Source of the DNA: Bacteroides sp.
GTDB taxonomy: Bacteria > Bacteroidota > Bacteroidia > Bacteroidales > Muribaculaceae
Assembly: GCA_014801945.1 (NCBI GenBank)
Contig: JAAVDF010000010.1
Span: forward strand, 18,541 to 74,089
Length of the DNA: 55,549 bases
Direction: 5' to 3'
The position numbers and the translations under genes are program-made. This document shows, one piece after another, positions 19,612 to 29,536 of the stretch. Positions within the stretch are counted from its first letter, which is position 1; the number at the start of each line of letters is the position of its first letter. The notes under the pieces are model-generated. The model worked only from the letters and a program-made list of their open reading frames with translations. It was not told the origin of the DNA and made no database searches.

Positions 19612-19619
19612 TATCTTTG
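19612..19619 (+). promoter_or_regulatory. Candidate -7 box TATCTTTG upstream of sufE-trmB-mrp
   Basis: Exact TAnnTTTG; -33 element weak. Confidence 0.45.
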
Positions 19620-19701
19620 CGTGTTTTCAAGTGTAGGTAGGTAATGTGTACTCCAAGAAGTATGAGCCTGCCGCAGTAATAAGTACGAAAAAATTACAGC
19701 T

Positions 19702-20145
19702 ATGACCATTGATCAGATACAGAACGATATTGTCGATGAGTTCTCTGAAGTCGATGACTGGATGGATCGTTATGCCATGATAATCGACCTCGGTAATAAT
19801 CTTCCTGAGATAGATGAAAAATATAAGACTCCGGATCACCTGATCGAAGGGTGTCAGAGTCGTGTATGGCTCAACGCAGAGCTCTCAGAGGATGGAAAGG
19901 TACACTACACCGCCGACTCTGATGCTATAATTGTCAAAGGTATCATTTCGCTTCTCATACAGGTGCTCAACGATCAGACGCCCGATGATATCCTCAAATC
20001 AGACCTTCATTTCATTGACGAGATAGGTCTGTCTGAACACCTCTCGCCCACTCGTTCCAACGGCCTTCTTGCCATGGTGAAGCAGATGCGTCTCTACGCT
20101 CTTGCCTTTCAGGCTAAGCAGAACAAGGCCAGTCAGGAAAATTAA
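19702..20145 (+). CDS. sufE: SufE family protein
   Basis: LIEGCQSRVWLNAEL active-site motif, GLSEHLSPTRSNGLLAMV. Confidence 0.93.
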   Translation: MTIDQIQNDIVDEFSEVDDWMDRYAMIIDLGNNLPEIDEKYKTPDHLIEGCQSRVWLNAELSEDGKVHYTADSDAIIVKGIISLLIQVLNDQTPDDILKSDLHFIDEIGLSEHLSPTRSNGLLAMVKQMRLYALAFQAKQNKASQEN

Positions 20146-20164
20146 AACCGATTACTGTTGAATA

Positions 20165-20926
20165 ATGGGAAAAAACAAACTTAAAAAGTTTGCTGAGATG
20201 GAGACGCTTGCTTGCGTCCATCAATACCCGCAATCTGCGCTTAACGGTGAATGCCCCTTGCGTGGAAAGTGGGGGAGTGAAGTGTTCGGCAATTCCAATC
20301 CGATAGTTCTTGAACTCGGTTGTGGCAAGGGTGAATATGCAGTCGGGATGGGAAAACTTTATCCTGACCGTAATTTCATCGGGATCGATATAAAGGGTGC
20401 ACGTATGTGGACAGGAGCCAAGGAGGTGGATCAGCTCGGACTCACCAATGTGGCATTCCTGCGTACATCCATCCATCTTCTTCCGCATTTTTTCGCTCCC
20501 GGCGAAGTGTCGGAGATATGGATTACCTTCCCTGACCCGCAGATGAAGAAGGTGAACAAGCGACTGACTGGCACTCACTTCCTTGACATCTACCGTCAGG
20601 TTCTCGCTCCCGGTGGTATCATACACCTCAAGACCGACAGTCCCTTCCTGTTTGCCTACACAACGGCTATGCTTGAGCACAATTCAATAACGCCGCTTCA
20701 TGCCACGGCTGATCTCTACAACTCTCCGCTTGACGCAGTTGTACCTCCGATCAGGACATATTACGAGCAGCAATGGCTCGGACGTGGAATACCGAGTAAA
20801 TATATCGCATGGCGATTACCCTCCGATGAAGTCGTGCTTAGTGAACCTGACGTGGAGATCGAACCGGACACTTACCGCTCGTTCGGACGCGGCATTCTCC
20901 AGTCAACCCCTGAATATCAGAACTAA
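20165..20926 (+). CDS. trmB: tRNA (guanosine(46)-N7)-methyltransferase
   Basis: VLELGCGKGEYAVGMGKLYPDRNFIGIDIKGARMW; ITFPDPQMKKVNKRLTG. Confidence 0.95.
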   Translation: MGKNKLKKFAEMETLACVHQYPQSALNGECPLRGKWGSEVFGNSNPIVLELGCGKGEYAVGMGKLYPDRNFIGIDIKGARMWTGAKEVDQLGLTNVAFLRTSIHLLPHFFAPGEVSEIWITFPDPQMKKVNKRLTGTHFLDIYRQVLAPGGIIHLKTDSPFLFAYTTAMLEHNSITPLHATADLYNSPLDAVVPPIRTYYEQQWLGRGIPSKYIAWRLPSDEVVLSEPDVEIEPDTYRSFGRGILQSTPEYQN

Positions 20927-20996
20927 CTCTCCATAGCAACCCCGAAGCAATATTGCCCGTGGTTGAAACCATCAACAGATCAAATTTACAAAACTA

Positions 20997-22094
20997 ATGC
21001 AGCTATATCCCTCACTTATAACAGACGCGCTCAACACCGTCCGCTATCCCGGCAACGGAAAGACTCTCATTGAGGCCGGAATGGTCGAGGACGACATCCG
21101 CATCGACGGTGACAGCGTCAGCTTTTCGCTCATATTCGATAAACCGACCGATCCGTTCATCAAGTCAATGAAAAGAGCGGCAGAAACGGCGATCCATACC
21201 TACATATCTCCTGACGTGAAGGTGACAGTCAACGTTGTCTCTCATCAGCCTGCTCCTCTCAAGCCAACCCCTGTACTTCCCGGAGTGAAAAATATCATCG
21301 GAGTATCGTCAGGCAAGGGCGGTGTCGGCAAATCCACCGTGGCATCTAATCTTGCCGTGGCTCTGGCAGCCGAAGGCTATAAGGTTGGACTTCTCGATGC
21401 TGATATCTTCGGACCGTCCATGCCAAAGATGTTCGGTATTGAGGATGAGCAGCTTTACATCCACGATGTCGATGGCCGTCAGCTTATAATACCTGTTGAA
21501 CGCTATGGAGTTAAGCTCCTTTCGATCGGTTTCGTCGTAGATAAGGAAAAGGCAGTCCTTTGGCGCGGTTCGATGGCCTCCAATGCTCTCAAACAGCTCA
21601 TCACTGATGCAGACTGGGGTGAACTCGACTACTTTGTCATTGATATGCCTCCCGGTACGAGCGACATTCATCTCACCCTCGTGCAGACTCTTCCGATCAC
21701 AGGCGTTGTGGTAGTCACTACCCCTCAGGAAGTCGCACTTGCCGATGCACGCAAGGGTATAGCCATGTTCAAGGAAGATAAGGTCAATGTGCCTATACTC
21801 GGTCTTGTAGAGAATATGGCCTACTTTACTCCGGCAGAGCATCCGGACGAACGTTACTATATTTTCGGTAAGGAAGGAGGAATCCGTCTTGCCGAGAAAC
21901 TCGGTGTGCGGCTTCTCGCCCAGATTCCTCTTGTAGCCTCGATAGCTGATTGCGGTGATGCCGGTAAGCCTGTGGCTCTTACGGAGGGAATTACAGCACA
22001 TGCGTTCGCTCATCTGGCACATGAAGTCATTGATGCCGTCGCAGAGCGCAACCGTGAGCTTCCTCCGACACAGAAGGTCGAGCTCAAACACTGA
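20997..22094 (+). CDS. mrp: Mrp/NBP35 family iron-sulfur carrier ATPase
   Basis: N-terminal MIP18-like domain then GVSSGKGGVGKSTVASNLA deviant Walker A; DYFVIDMPPGTSDIHLTL. Confidence 0.95.
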   Translation: MQLYPSLITDALNTVRYPGNGKTLIEAGMVEDDIRIDGDSVSFSLIFDKPTDPFIKSMKRAAETAIHTYISPDVKVTVNVVSHQPAPLKPTPVLPGVKNIIGVSSGKGGVGKSTVASNLAVALAAEGYKVGLLDADIFGPSMPKMFGIEDEQLYIHDVDGRQLIIPVERYGVKLLSIGFVVDKEKAVLWRGSMASNALKQLITDADWGELDYFVIDMPPGTSDIHLTLVQTLPITGVVVVTTPQEVALADARKGIAMFKEDKVNVPILGLVENMAYFTPAEHPDERYYIFGKEGGIRLAEKLGVRLLAQIPLVASIADCGDAGKPVALTEGITAHAFAHLAHEVIDAVAERNRELPPTQKVELKH

Positions 22095-22298
22095 GCATTT
22101 TCCTCGTGACCACCGGGCATCTTGCACCGGTCAAGCTCATAGCACGTTAATTTTTGACTTTTCATTCCTGACTGAGATTCCAATGAATAAGTGTCATTCA
22201 CGGGAGGGTCACGTAACCTTTCTGCGGATGACATTTTTTCAAATTAGAGTAATTAGTCAATGTGAATCTCAACAAAGGCGTAAAATGATAACAATTAA

Positions 22299-24596
22299 AT
22301 GATCTTGAGAATGTACAGATTGATTCTGATCCTTATCCTTATAGTGGGGAATAGTTCGGAATGGATGCGGATATCTGCGACCGTAAAATCTTTTTCGACA
22401 GCTGATGGAATGTCGCATGACCGGATCGTGGGTCTATGTCAGGATGACAGGGGTGTGGTATGGATCTGTACGTGGTATGGGATTGATCGTTACGACGGCT
22501 ATGGATTCAAATCCTTCCATCCTCAGGGTAAGCAGGATACCTATAGTCGTTTTAAGAAAGCTTTTTTTCGTAATGACAGTATATTCGTCAGTACTGTAAA
22601 CGGTCGGAATCTTGTGTTTTCACTTGCTTCGCTCACATACGGGACTTATGACGGCCCAGTGCCGGACAAAAATCAGCGTTGCAGCGTTAATCTCATTGAC
22701 AGTGATGGAAATGAATGGGACGCTACATACGAAGGAGTGACACTTACTAAACGCGTGTCTGATAATTATCATCTGCTGACAAATCCGGCCTATCCTTTCG
22801 TACGTGCTCTTTACGAGGATTCACAGGGTAGGCTGTGGGTGGCATGGTGCGGTAATCCGGATGCCGGAATGTCGGATGGAGAAGTTATTGTATATGACTC
22901 CAATGGACATCCTACAGGATTGAAATTTGAGGGGAAGGTGGTATATTCTATCAATGAAGACAAGGATCATAATGTGTGGCTTGGGACGCGTCAGAATGGC
23001 CTCTCGATTTTGAGGCCTTCGGGTGGAAATGAGTTTACGGTGTATGATTATTATCACGATGATAACCCCAATTCTTTATCATGCAATAGAATATTTGATA
23101 TTTTGCAGGATTCATACGGACGGATATGGATTGCGACGCTTGGAGGAGGTGTCAATTTAGTTGAAAAAGGCTATGATGTCGCGGATCTCTCGTTTTCCGT
23201 GCCGGAAGAGTACCCGTTGGCAACCAATCCACGAGTGCGGTCCATTGAGGAATGTGAGGGGCTACTACTCATAGCTACTGATAACGGGCTTATCAAGACC
23301 AAGCTAAAATCCATGGGAGATAATCACAGATGGATTTTTCAACCGGTAACAATGGAAGTTGATGCGGATGGACCGGCAGAGGAACTCATACATATAATAA
23401 AAACGGAGAGAGGGAAAATCCTGATTTCCTCTTTCGGGAGGGGGATATGGGAGTATCAGATTGATAAATCGGCTTTCCGTCACGTGGCTGCTGATGACAT
23501 CGCTTACAAACAACCTGTATTTTCTGCTCTTCCGCAAGGCAGGGACTCGCTGTGGGTTGTTTCCCGCAGTAATCTGCTGCTGTATGATAAAAGCGGGAAG
23601 AATTTTATCACTCCGGTTAATCATGCCTATACAATGATTGAGACGAAACCGCTGAAAGACAGCAGTGGACGGAACTGGTTTGCAACAAATGACGGGCTAC
23701 TTTGTATTGAAAATCCTCTGGAAACCCCACGGATCGATGAAGGTTGTAGCCCTGTAGTTATATTTACGGAATTAGTACATGACCAAACAGAATCGTCCCG
23801 AAGTCTATCCTACACCGATTCCATAGTAACCATCATTCCGTCTCAACGAAATTCAACGCTTCTGTTCTCGTCACTTGATTACGGAAATTCCGACAGGATC
23901 AGATATTACTGGAGGATTGCTGAAAAAGATACAACATGGAGGGAGACGAGTCACGGACATTCATTATCCTTGGGAGAGATTCCACCGGGAAAATGGACGA
24001 TGGAAATCAGATCGACCGATGCGTCTGGACAATTACTTGATAATTCCGGCCGATTGCATCTTGATTTCGAGGCTTATTGGTATGAAAGGCAGGCTGTCAG
24101 GGTGGCAATTTATGCATTGATCGGTCTTTTTGTCCTTTTTGTCCTATGGCTTCTCATTAAATACCGACGGTTGCAGACCATATACTCCAAGCTTCTCGAT
24201 AGTCAGCCGGTCGCAGTGGTGAGTGCCGCTATGACGGAGATCAAGGATACGGAAGAATTGACCGATGCCGATAGAGAATTCATTGATACGATAAACATGA
24301 AACTCGAAAGTGGGCTTAGTGACACAGATTTTTCCATTGATGATCTTGTAGGATCATTAGGGATGAGTCGTTCGGTATTCTACAGGAAACTTAAATCCAT
24401 AGTGGGGCAATCACCTTCGGAGTACATAAATCAGTATCGCCTTCAAAGAGCAGCGGCAATGTTGCGTGCAGACGATAGTAAGGCCATATCGACGGTTGCG
24501 TATGAATGTGGCTTTTCTTCTCCCCAATATTTCAGCAACCTTTTCCGTAAACGTTATCAGATGACACCCAATGAGTGGAGAAAAAATGGACGATGA
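22299..24596 (+). CDS. Membrane-anchored regulator: beta-propeller sensor, Y_Y_Y-like domain, TM, AraC-type HTH; no histidine kinase or receiver domain
   Basis: Repeated propeller motifs (DDRGVVWICTWYGIDRYDGYGF; DSQGRLWVAW; DKDHNVWLGT; DSYGRIWIATLGGGVNL), TM VRVAIYALIGLFVLFVLWLLIKY, then directly SIDDLVGSLGMSRSVFYRKLKSIVGQSPSEYINQYRLQRA...ECGFSSPQYFSNLFRKRYQMTPNEWR. Confidence 0.9.
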   Translation: MILRMYRLILILILIVGNSSEWMRISATVKSFSTADGMSHDRIVGLCQDDRGVVWICTWYGIDRYDGYGFKSFHPQGKQDTYSRFKKAFFRNDSIFVSTVNGRNLVFSLASLTYGTYDGPVPDKNQRCSVNLIDSDGNEWDATYEGVTLTKRVSDNYHLLTNPAYPFVRALYEDSQGRLWVAWCGNPDAGMSDGEVIVYDSNGHPTGLKFEGKVVYSINEDKDHNVWLGTRQNGLSILRPSGGNEFTVYDYYHDDNPNSLSCNRIFDILQDSYGRIWIATLGGGVNLVEKGYDVADLSFSVPEEYPLATNPRVRSIEECEGLLLIATDNGLIKTKLKSMGDNHRWIFQPVTMEVDADGPAEELIHIIKTERGKILISSFGRGIWEYQIDKSAFRHVAADDIAYKQPVFSALPQGRDSLWVVSRSNLLLYDKSGKNFITPVNHAYTMIETKPLKDSSGRNWFATNDGLLCIENPLETPRIDEGCSPVVIFTELVHDQTESSRSLSYTDSIVTIIPSQRNSTLLFSSLDYGNSDRIRYYWRIAEKDTTWRETSHGHSLSLGEIPPGKWTMEIRSTDASGQLLDNSGRLHLDFEAYWYERQAVRVAIYALIGLFVLFVLWLLIKYRRLQTIYSKLLDSQPVAVVSAAMTEIKDTEELTDADREFIDTINMKLESGLSDTDFSIDDLVGSLGMSRSVFYRKLKSIVGQSPSEYINQYRLQRAAAMLRADDSKAISTVAYECGFSSPQYFSNLFRKRYQMTPNEWRKNGR

Positions 24597-24651
24597 CCTG
24601 ATTTTACACTTATAAGAATAGCATTTACAATTCTAAGAGTATGTTAATCTG

Positions 24652-24659
24652 TAATTTTG
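24652..24659 (+). promoter_or_regulatory. Candidate -7 box TAATTTTG before the first DUF1593 gene
   Basis: Exact TAnnTTTG 33 bp upstream of the ATG; no good -33 at standard spacing. Confidence 0.4.
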
Positions 24660-24691
24660 CCTCATCATAAAACCGTAGTTAAAAAAATATC

Positions 24692-26140
24692 ATGAGGTTA
24701 AAATCATTATTAATTCTTGTCTTTGGAACCATCAGTTCCAATTACTCGTTGTCCTTGGCTGCTGAGGCACAAAATGAGCTTCCGCGTGTGATAGTCCTGA
24801 CAGATGCGGAGACGGATGACCGTTGTTCGATGGTTCATTTCCTACTTCATTCAAATGACATGCAGGTGGATGGTATAGTCCAGACAAACTCATGCTTTCA
24901 GCGTAAAGGCTGGAGTCACGAGCCGTGGCTTAAGGAGATGATCGATGCTTACTCAAAAGTATATCCCAACCTTAAAGTTCATGATCCTTCATATCCGACA
25001 CCGGAATATCTGTTGTCGCGTGTATATGTCGGCGATGAGGATCCTGATCATATCATGCTTGGAGGCGGAGCATGCAAGCAGTTGCTACCCGGTGCTGAGC
25101 CGATAATAGATCCTTCACAATGGCCGGATACGCCCGGATCTGACCGTATAGTCGAAGTGCTTCTGGAGGATGATCCGCGACCTGTCTTTATCCAGTGCTG
25201 GGGCGGAGGTAACACTGCAGCGAAAGCATTCGATAAGCTTAAAGAGAAATATCCGGCTGATTATGACCGTGCGATACGCAAGGCGGTTCTTTATTGTATA
25301 TGGTATCAGGATGCTGCCGGTTCGTACATAGAAAAGTATCATCCGTCGGCAACAATATTGCTTAACCATCATTTCAGCGGGAGCTGGGATTACGGGACAA
25401 TGACAAATTCGACAGAGTTTGTGGATAAGTATATGCATAATGGGAAGAATCCTCTTGGCGATCTATATACCCAGCCTTACATAAGCGAGGGTGATACACC
25501 TGCTTTCCTTTATTCTCTTGATAATGGTCTGCGTTCCTATGAGCATCCTACCTTCGGAGGATGGGGTGGACGTTTCTATAAGGTCAAAGGAACAGAAAAT
25601 GTGTATCGTGATACCGGATTCGGGGAATTACGCGAATGGATTGAGCCTGCGATGCATGATTTTCAGGCCAGATTGGAATGGTGTGTCACCCCTGAATACG
25701 CCAAGGCCAATCATAAACCGGAAATTAGTGTCCCGATGGGCCTTGACCACACCGTATGTAGCGGTGACACCGTAAGGTTGAAAGCCGATATTAACGATCC
25801 GGATCAGTTTGATGTCGAGGCTACATGGAAATTGCGTGGCGACATGTGGTCGCAGAAAGGAATCACGAAGGAATTTGTCGCAGCCAATCCTGACCGATTC
25901 CATACTCCTTGGCGGTGTGCGTGGTATCAATATCCTTCAGGTTCTTACAAGGACTACGTCGATCTGCAAATAGGATCCGAAAGGAAAGCCGATATGTGGT
26001 TTGTAGCACCTGAAGTGGATGAGCCGCAGACAATACATATTGTTTTGGAAGCATACGATATGTCCGTGCCACGTCTGACATCCTACGCACGCTATATAGT
26101 CACTGTTGAGCCACGTAAGGCATCCACTGTATCAAAATAA
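24692..26140 (+). CDS. Secreted DUF1593 / nucleoside-hydrolase-like protein (Sde182 family), copy 1
   Basis: Signal peptide; PRVIVLTDAETDDRCSMVHFLLHSNDMQVDGIVQ; shared layout with the next gene. Confidence 0.87.
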   Translation: MRLKSLLILVFGTISSNYSLSLAAEAQNELPRVIVLTDAETDDRCSMVHFLLHSNDMQVDGIVQTNSCFQRKGWSHEPWLKEMIDAYSKVYPNLKVHDPSYPTPEYLLSRVYVGDEDPDHIMLGGGACKQLLPGAEPIIDPSQWPDTPGSDRIVEVLLEDDPRPVFIQCWGGGNTAAKAFDKLKEKYPADYDRAIRKAVLYCIWYQDAAGSYIEKYHPSATILLNHHFSGSWDYGTMTNSTEFVDKYMHNGKNPLGDLYTQPYISEGDTPAFLYSLDNGLRSYEHPTFGGWGGRFYKVKGTENVYRDTGFGELREWIEPAMHDFQARLEWCVTPEYAKANHKPEISVPMGLDHTVCSGDTVRLKADINDPDQFDVEATWKLRGDMWSQKGITKEFVAANPDRFHTPWRCAWYQYPSGSYKDYVDLQIGSERKADMWFVAPEVDEPQTIHIVLEAYDMSVPRLTSYARYIVTVEPRKASTVSK

Positions 26141-26150
26141 TATTCAGGTC

Positions 26151-27503
26151 ATGAAATGTTTATCTCTACTATTGTTTGCTGTGGTGCTGTCTGCTTGCAT
26201 GCGTATGGAAGCGCGTGACGCGACCGTTACCGAAAGACCGCGTATTCTCGTAAGCACTGACATAGGTGGTACTGATCCTGACGATAATCAGTCCATGATC
26301 CATCTGCTGATGTATGCCAATGAATTTGATATCGAGGGTCTCGTTTCCTCCCCATCTTTCGGTGAAGGTTCGAAAGAGGAAATATTTCGTATGATATCGC
26401 TTTACGAACAGGACCGTCCATCGCTCGTCAAAGGGCTTAGGAACAGCTTCGGCGACAGTCACGGGACATATCCGTCTCCTGAATATTTGACTTCAATCGT
26501 GAAACAAGGTCATAAAGGGAGTGCCCCGTTGTGTGGCTATGATGGATCGACCGAGGGTTCGGAATGGATAGTGAAATGTGCGCGCCGCGCCGATCAGCGT
26601 CCGCTGTGGATTCTTGTATGGGGTGCGCTTGAGGATGTCGCACAGGCTCTCCATGATGCTCCGGATATTTCCGAGAAGATCCGTATCTACTGGATAGGTG
26701 GTCCGAATAAGAAGTGGGGTTGCAATGCCTATAATTACATAGTTGAGAATTTTCCTTCGCTATGGTTCATAGAAAACAATGCCACTTATCGCGGATTTAT
26801 CGGCTCAACTTCGGATACATCAATCTATCAAAAAGGATTTTGGCCGACATTTATGGAACACGCCGGTGTGATGGGTAACGATTTCGTGAATTATTATGGA
26901 GGTATAGTAAAGATGGGCGATACACCCTCGCTGCTCTATCTGATGAAGGGAGATCCGGAGCGACCATCGTCTGATCATTGGGGCGGCCGTTTTGAAGTCA
27001 TGAATTATACGCCGCGTTATATCATTACCGGACCCTTATCTGCTTCGGACACTGTCCCATGTTATTCTCTCCTTGAGTGGCGGCTCAATGGACCGCAGAT
27101 TGAGCTTGCGCCAGACTCAGTGTGCTTTTCACTGACAATAGACCGGCAGAATTGGCCCGGATACTACGCCGGAGACGGAATTTATGTGGTCAGATACGCA
27201 CCGAAAGCACCTGCTACACTTGACTATACGGTGAATTCTAATATTGTAGGTTTCCCGATTCATGAAGGCACGTTTACCGTTGGTAAGAAATGGCCGGCCA
27301 TTGGAGATTACAGTCCCGGTAATCCTAATATTGTTGCAAATCACATCCCGTTGGGAAAAGTAGATGAGGATGGCAGGTATATGTCAACATGGTTCACCGA
27401 TATTCAGGACTATTCCTCCGCTTGGCAAGGTAGTTCCACTATATCCGGATGCCGGAATGATATCATGAAAGATTGGAGCTTACGTTTTCAATGGCTAAAA
27501 TGA
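26151..27503 (+). CDS. Secreted DUF1593 / nucleoside-hydrolase-like protein, copy 2
   Basis: ATG at 26151 precedes a lipoprotein-like signal (MKCLSLLLFAVVLSAC); PRILVSTDIGGTDPDDNQSMIHLLMYANEFDIEGLV. Confidence 0.87.
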   Translation: MKCLSLLLFAVVLSACMRMEARDATVTERPRILVSTDIGGTDPDDNQSMIHLLMYANEFDIEGLVSSPSFGEGSKEEIFRMISLYEQDRPSLVKGLRNSFGDSHGTYPSPEYLTSIVKQGHKGSAPLCGYDGSTEGSEWIVKCARRADQRPLWILVWGALEDVAQALHDAPDISEKIRIYWIGGPNKKWGCNAYNYIVENFPSLWFIENNATYRGFIGSTSDTSIYQKGFWPTFMEHAGVMGNDFVNYYGGIVKMGDTPSLLYLMKGDPERPSSDHWGGRFEVMNYTPRYIITGPLSASDTVPCYSLLEWRLNGPQIELAPDSVCFSLTIDRQNWPGYYAGDGIYVVRYAPKAPATLDYTVNSNIVGFPIHEGTFTVGKKWPAIGDYSPGNPNIVANHIPLGKVDEDGRYMSTWFTDIQDYSSAWQGSSTISGCRNDIMKDWSLRFQWLK

Positions 27504-27725
27504 GTGATGGAGGCTTCCGGTGTTAAGAGATCGGTTAAATGGCCGGTTTATTGCCTCATATCTAACAATTACGATATAAACTTATTGTAATATTCCATAA
27601 ATCTTCACCAAGATGGATGTAGTTTTAAAACTTTTGTGTAACTTCGCAGTGTTGACTCCTCGAAGAAGTTCCAAGTGTGATCCAACAACAACAATCATCA
27701 TCAGCTAACTACCTTAAAATAGAAT

Positions 27726-28550
27726 ATGAATAATCATGAATTAACTAAACAGGCAGAAATCAACCGTAAGAGACTGCTTGAAATTGTTTACAGTGCGAAA
27801 GCCGGGCACATTGGAGGCGACCTTTCATGCCTCAACATGCTCACTGCGTTATATTTCGACATTCTTAACGTTGATCCGGCCAATTCGGAAGATCCTGACC
27901 GCGACCGATTCATCCTCAGCAAGGGTCACTGTGTCGAGGCTCTTTACGTGACTCTTGAAGCCAAGGGTTACTATGGACGCGAACTGACGGATACTCTCGG
28001 AAAATTCGGTTCGATCCTTTCGGGGCATCCCACTATCGAAGTCCCCGGTATCGAGGTCTCGTCCGGTGCTCTCGGACATGGTCTGTCCATCGGTGTGGGA
28101 ATGGCCATCGCGGCCAAGAAGGACGGAAAGAGTTACAAGACATACGTCCTTATGGGTGATGGCGAACAGGGTGAAGGCTCTATCTACGAGGCAGCTATGG
28201 CCGGAAATCAATATAAACTCGACAATCTTGTGGCCATAATCGACCGCAACCATCTTCAGATCAGCGGTAACACCGAAGATGTGATGGCTTTGGAGGATAT
28301 CACCGCCCGTTGGTCGGCCTTCGGTTGGGACGTAAAGACTGTCAACGGTGACGACATCTGTGCTATTGTCGAAACACTGAAGGGTATCGATTTCAATAAC
28401 GGTAAGCCCCATCTCATTATTTCAGAAACCACCAAAGGCAAGGGTGTGTCGTTCATGGAGAATGTGGCCAAATGGCATCATGGAGTTCCCAATGAGGAGC
28501 AGTATGCCACAGCCATCAATGAGATCGAATGTCGAATCAACGAACTTTAA
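27726..28550 (+). CDS. Transketolase, N-terminal (TPP-binding) subunit
   Basis: AGHIGGDLSCLNMLTALYF, RDRFILSKGH, MGDGEQGEGSIYEAAMAGNQYKLDNLVAIIDRN. Confidence 0.93.
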   Translation: MNNHELTKQAEINRKRLLEIVYSAKAGHIGGDLSCLNMLTALYFDILNVDPANSEDPDRDRFILSKGHCVEALYVTLEAKGYYGRELTDTLGKFGSILSGHPTIEVPGIEVSSGALGHGLSIGVGMAIAAKKDGKSYKTYVLMGDGEQGEGSIYEAAMAGNQYKLDNLVAIIDRNHLQISGNTEDVMALEDITARWSAFGWDVKTVNGDDICAIVETLKGIDFNNGKPHLIISETTKGKGVSFMENVAKWHHGVPNEEQYATAINEIECRINEL

Positions 28551-28556
28551 TGAATT

Positions 28557-29483
28557 ATGAAAGCCTGTAGAAAAGCGTTTACAGAAACTTTGCTTGAACT
28601 CGCACGCAAAGATAAAGATATTATCGCGGTGACCACCGATGCCCGCGGATCAGTTACTCTCGGTGATTTTGCCAAGGAACTTCCTGACCAGTTTGTCGAA
28701 TGCGGTATTGCCGAGCAGAATGCCGTCGGTATCTCAGCCGGACTTGCCATGTGCGGCAAGAAAGCATACGTCTGCGGTCCTGCCTGCTTCTATGTTGCGC
28801 GCAGTCTTGAGCAGGTCAAGGTCGATGTGGCCTATAATCGCACCAACGTCAAGATTCTCGGTGTCAGCGGCGGTGTCGCTTACGGTGCGCTCGGTGCTAC
28901 TCACCATAGCCTCCACGACATTGCAGCTCTCCGTACCTTCCCCGGCATGAACGTCGTGCTTCCGTGTGATGCACGCCAGACCCGCCGACTCGTGGAGATG
29001 CTCGTCAACCGTCCCGAACCGGTCTATGTGCGTGTCGGTCGTGCGGATGTGCCTGACGTATATGAGAACGATGATTTCAGCTTTGAGTTCGGCAAGGCCA
29101 ATATGCTCCTCGACGGTACAGACCTTACTATCATCGCAACAGGTGAGACCGTCTATCATGCCTATCATGCCGGTCTGCGCCTGCGTGAACAAGGTATAAA
29201 TGCCCGTGTGCTCGATATGGCTTTCGTCAAACCTCTCGACACTGAAGCAGTGCTCAAAGCCGCAGCCGAAACAGGAAAAATAATCACCGTTGAGGAACAC
29301 AGCCGTTACGGCGGTCTCGGAGGTGCAGTCGTGGAAACGATCGCTGAAAATCCTGTGCCGGTTAAGATCATAGGTATTCCTGACGAAGATGTGATCCACG
29401 GTAATTCCAAAGAGATTTTCGCTCACTATGGCATGGATGCCGATGGCATTGTCAGGACAGCATTGGAATTTCTCAAGAACTGA
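28557..29483 (+). CDS. Transketolase, C-terminal (pyrimidine-binding) subunit
   Basis: FVECGIAEQNAVGISAGLAMCGKKAYV; VYVRVGRADVPDVY; TVEEHSRYGGLGGAVVE. Confidence 0.93.
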   Translation: MKACRKAFTETLLELARKDKDIIAVTTDARGSVTLGDFAKELPDQFVECGIAEQNAVGISAGLAMCGKKAYVCGPACFYVARSLEQVKVDVAYNRTNVKILGVSGGVAYGALGATHHSLHDIAALRTFPGMNVVLPCDARQTRRLVEMLVNRPEPVYVRVGRADVPDVYENDDFSFEFGKANMLLDGTDLTIIATGETVYHAYHAGLRLREQGINARVLDMAFVKPLDTEAVLKAAAETGKIITVEEHSRYGGLGGAVVETIAENPVPVKIIGIPDEDVIHGNSKEIFAHYGMDADGIVRTALEFLKN

Positions 29484-29536
29484 CACTCCGGAGCAGTCAT
29501 GGCGAATGCTTAACAATAAATACCTTACAATATATC

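Noticed and set aside
21309-22127. 272-aa antisense ORF opposite mrp
   Set aside because: Antisense to a clearly recognised Mrp ATPase; no recognisable domain
27610-27660. Promoter upstream of the transketolase genes (TAACTTCG)
   Set aside because: One mismatch to TAnnTTTG and no -33 at correct spacing; too weak to call
28734-29516. 260-aa antisense ORF opposite the transketolase C-terminal subunit
   Set aside because: Same artefact; rich in His/Cys typical of reverse-frame translations
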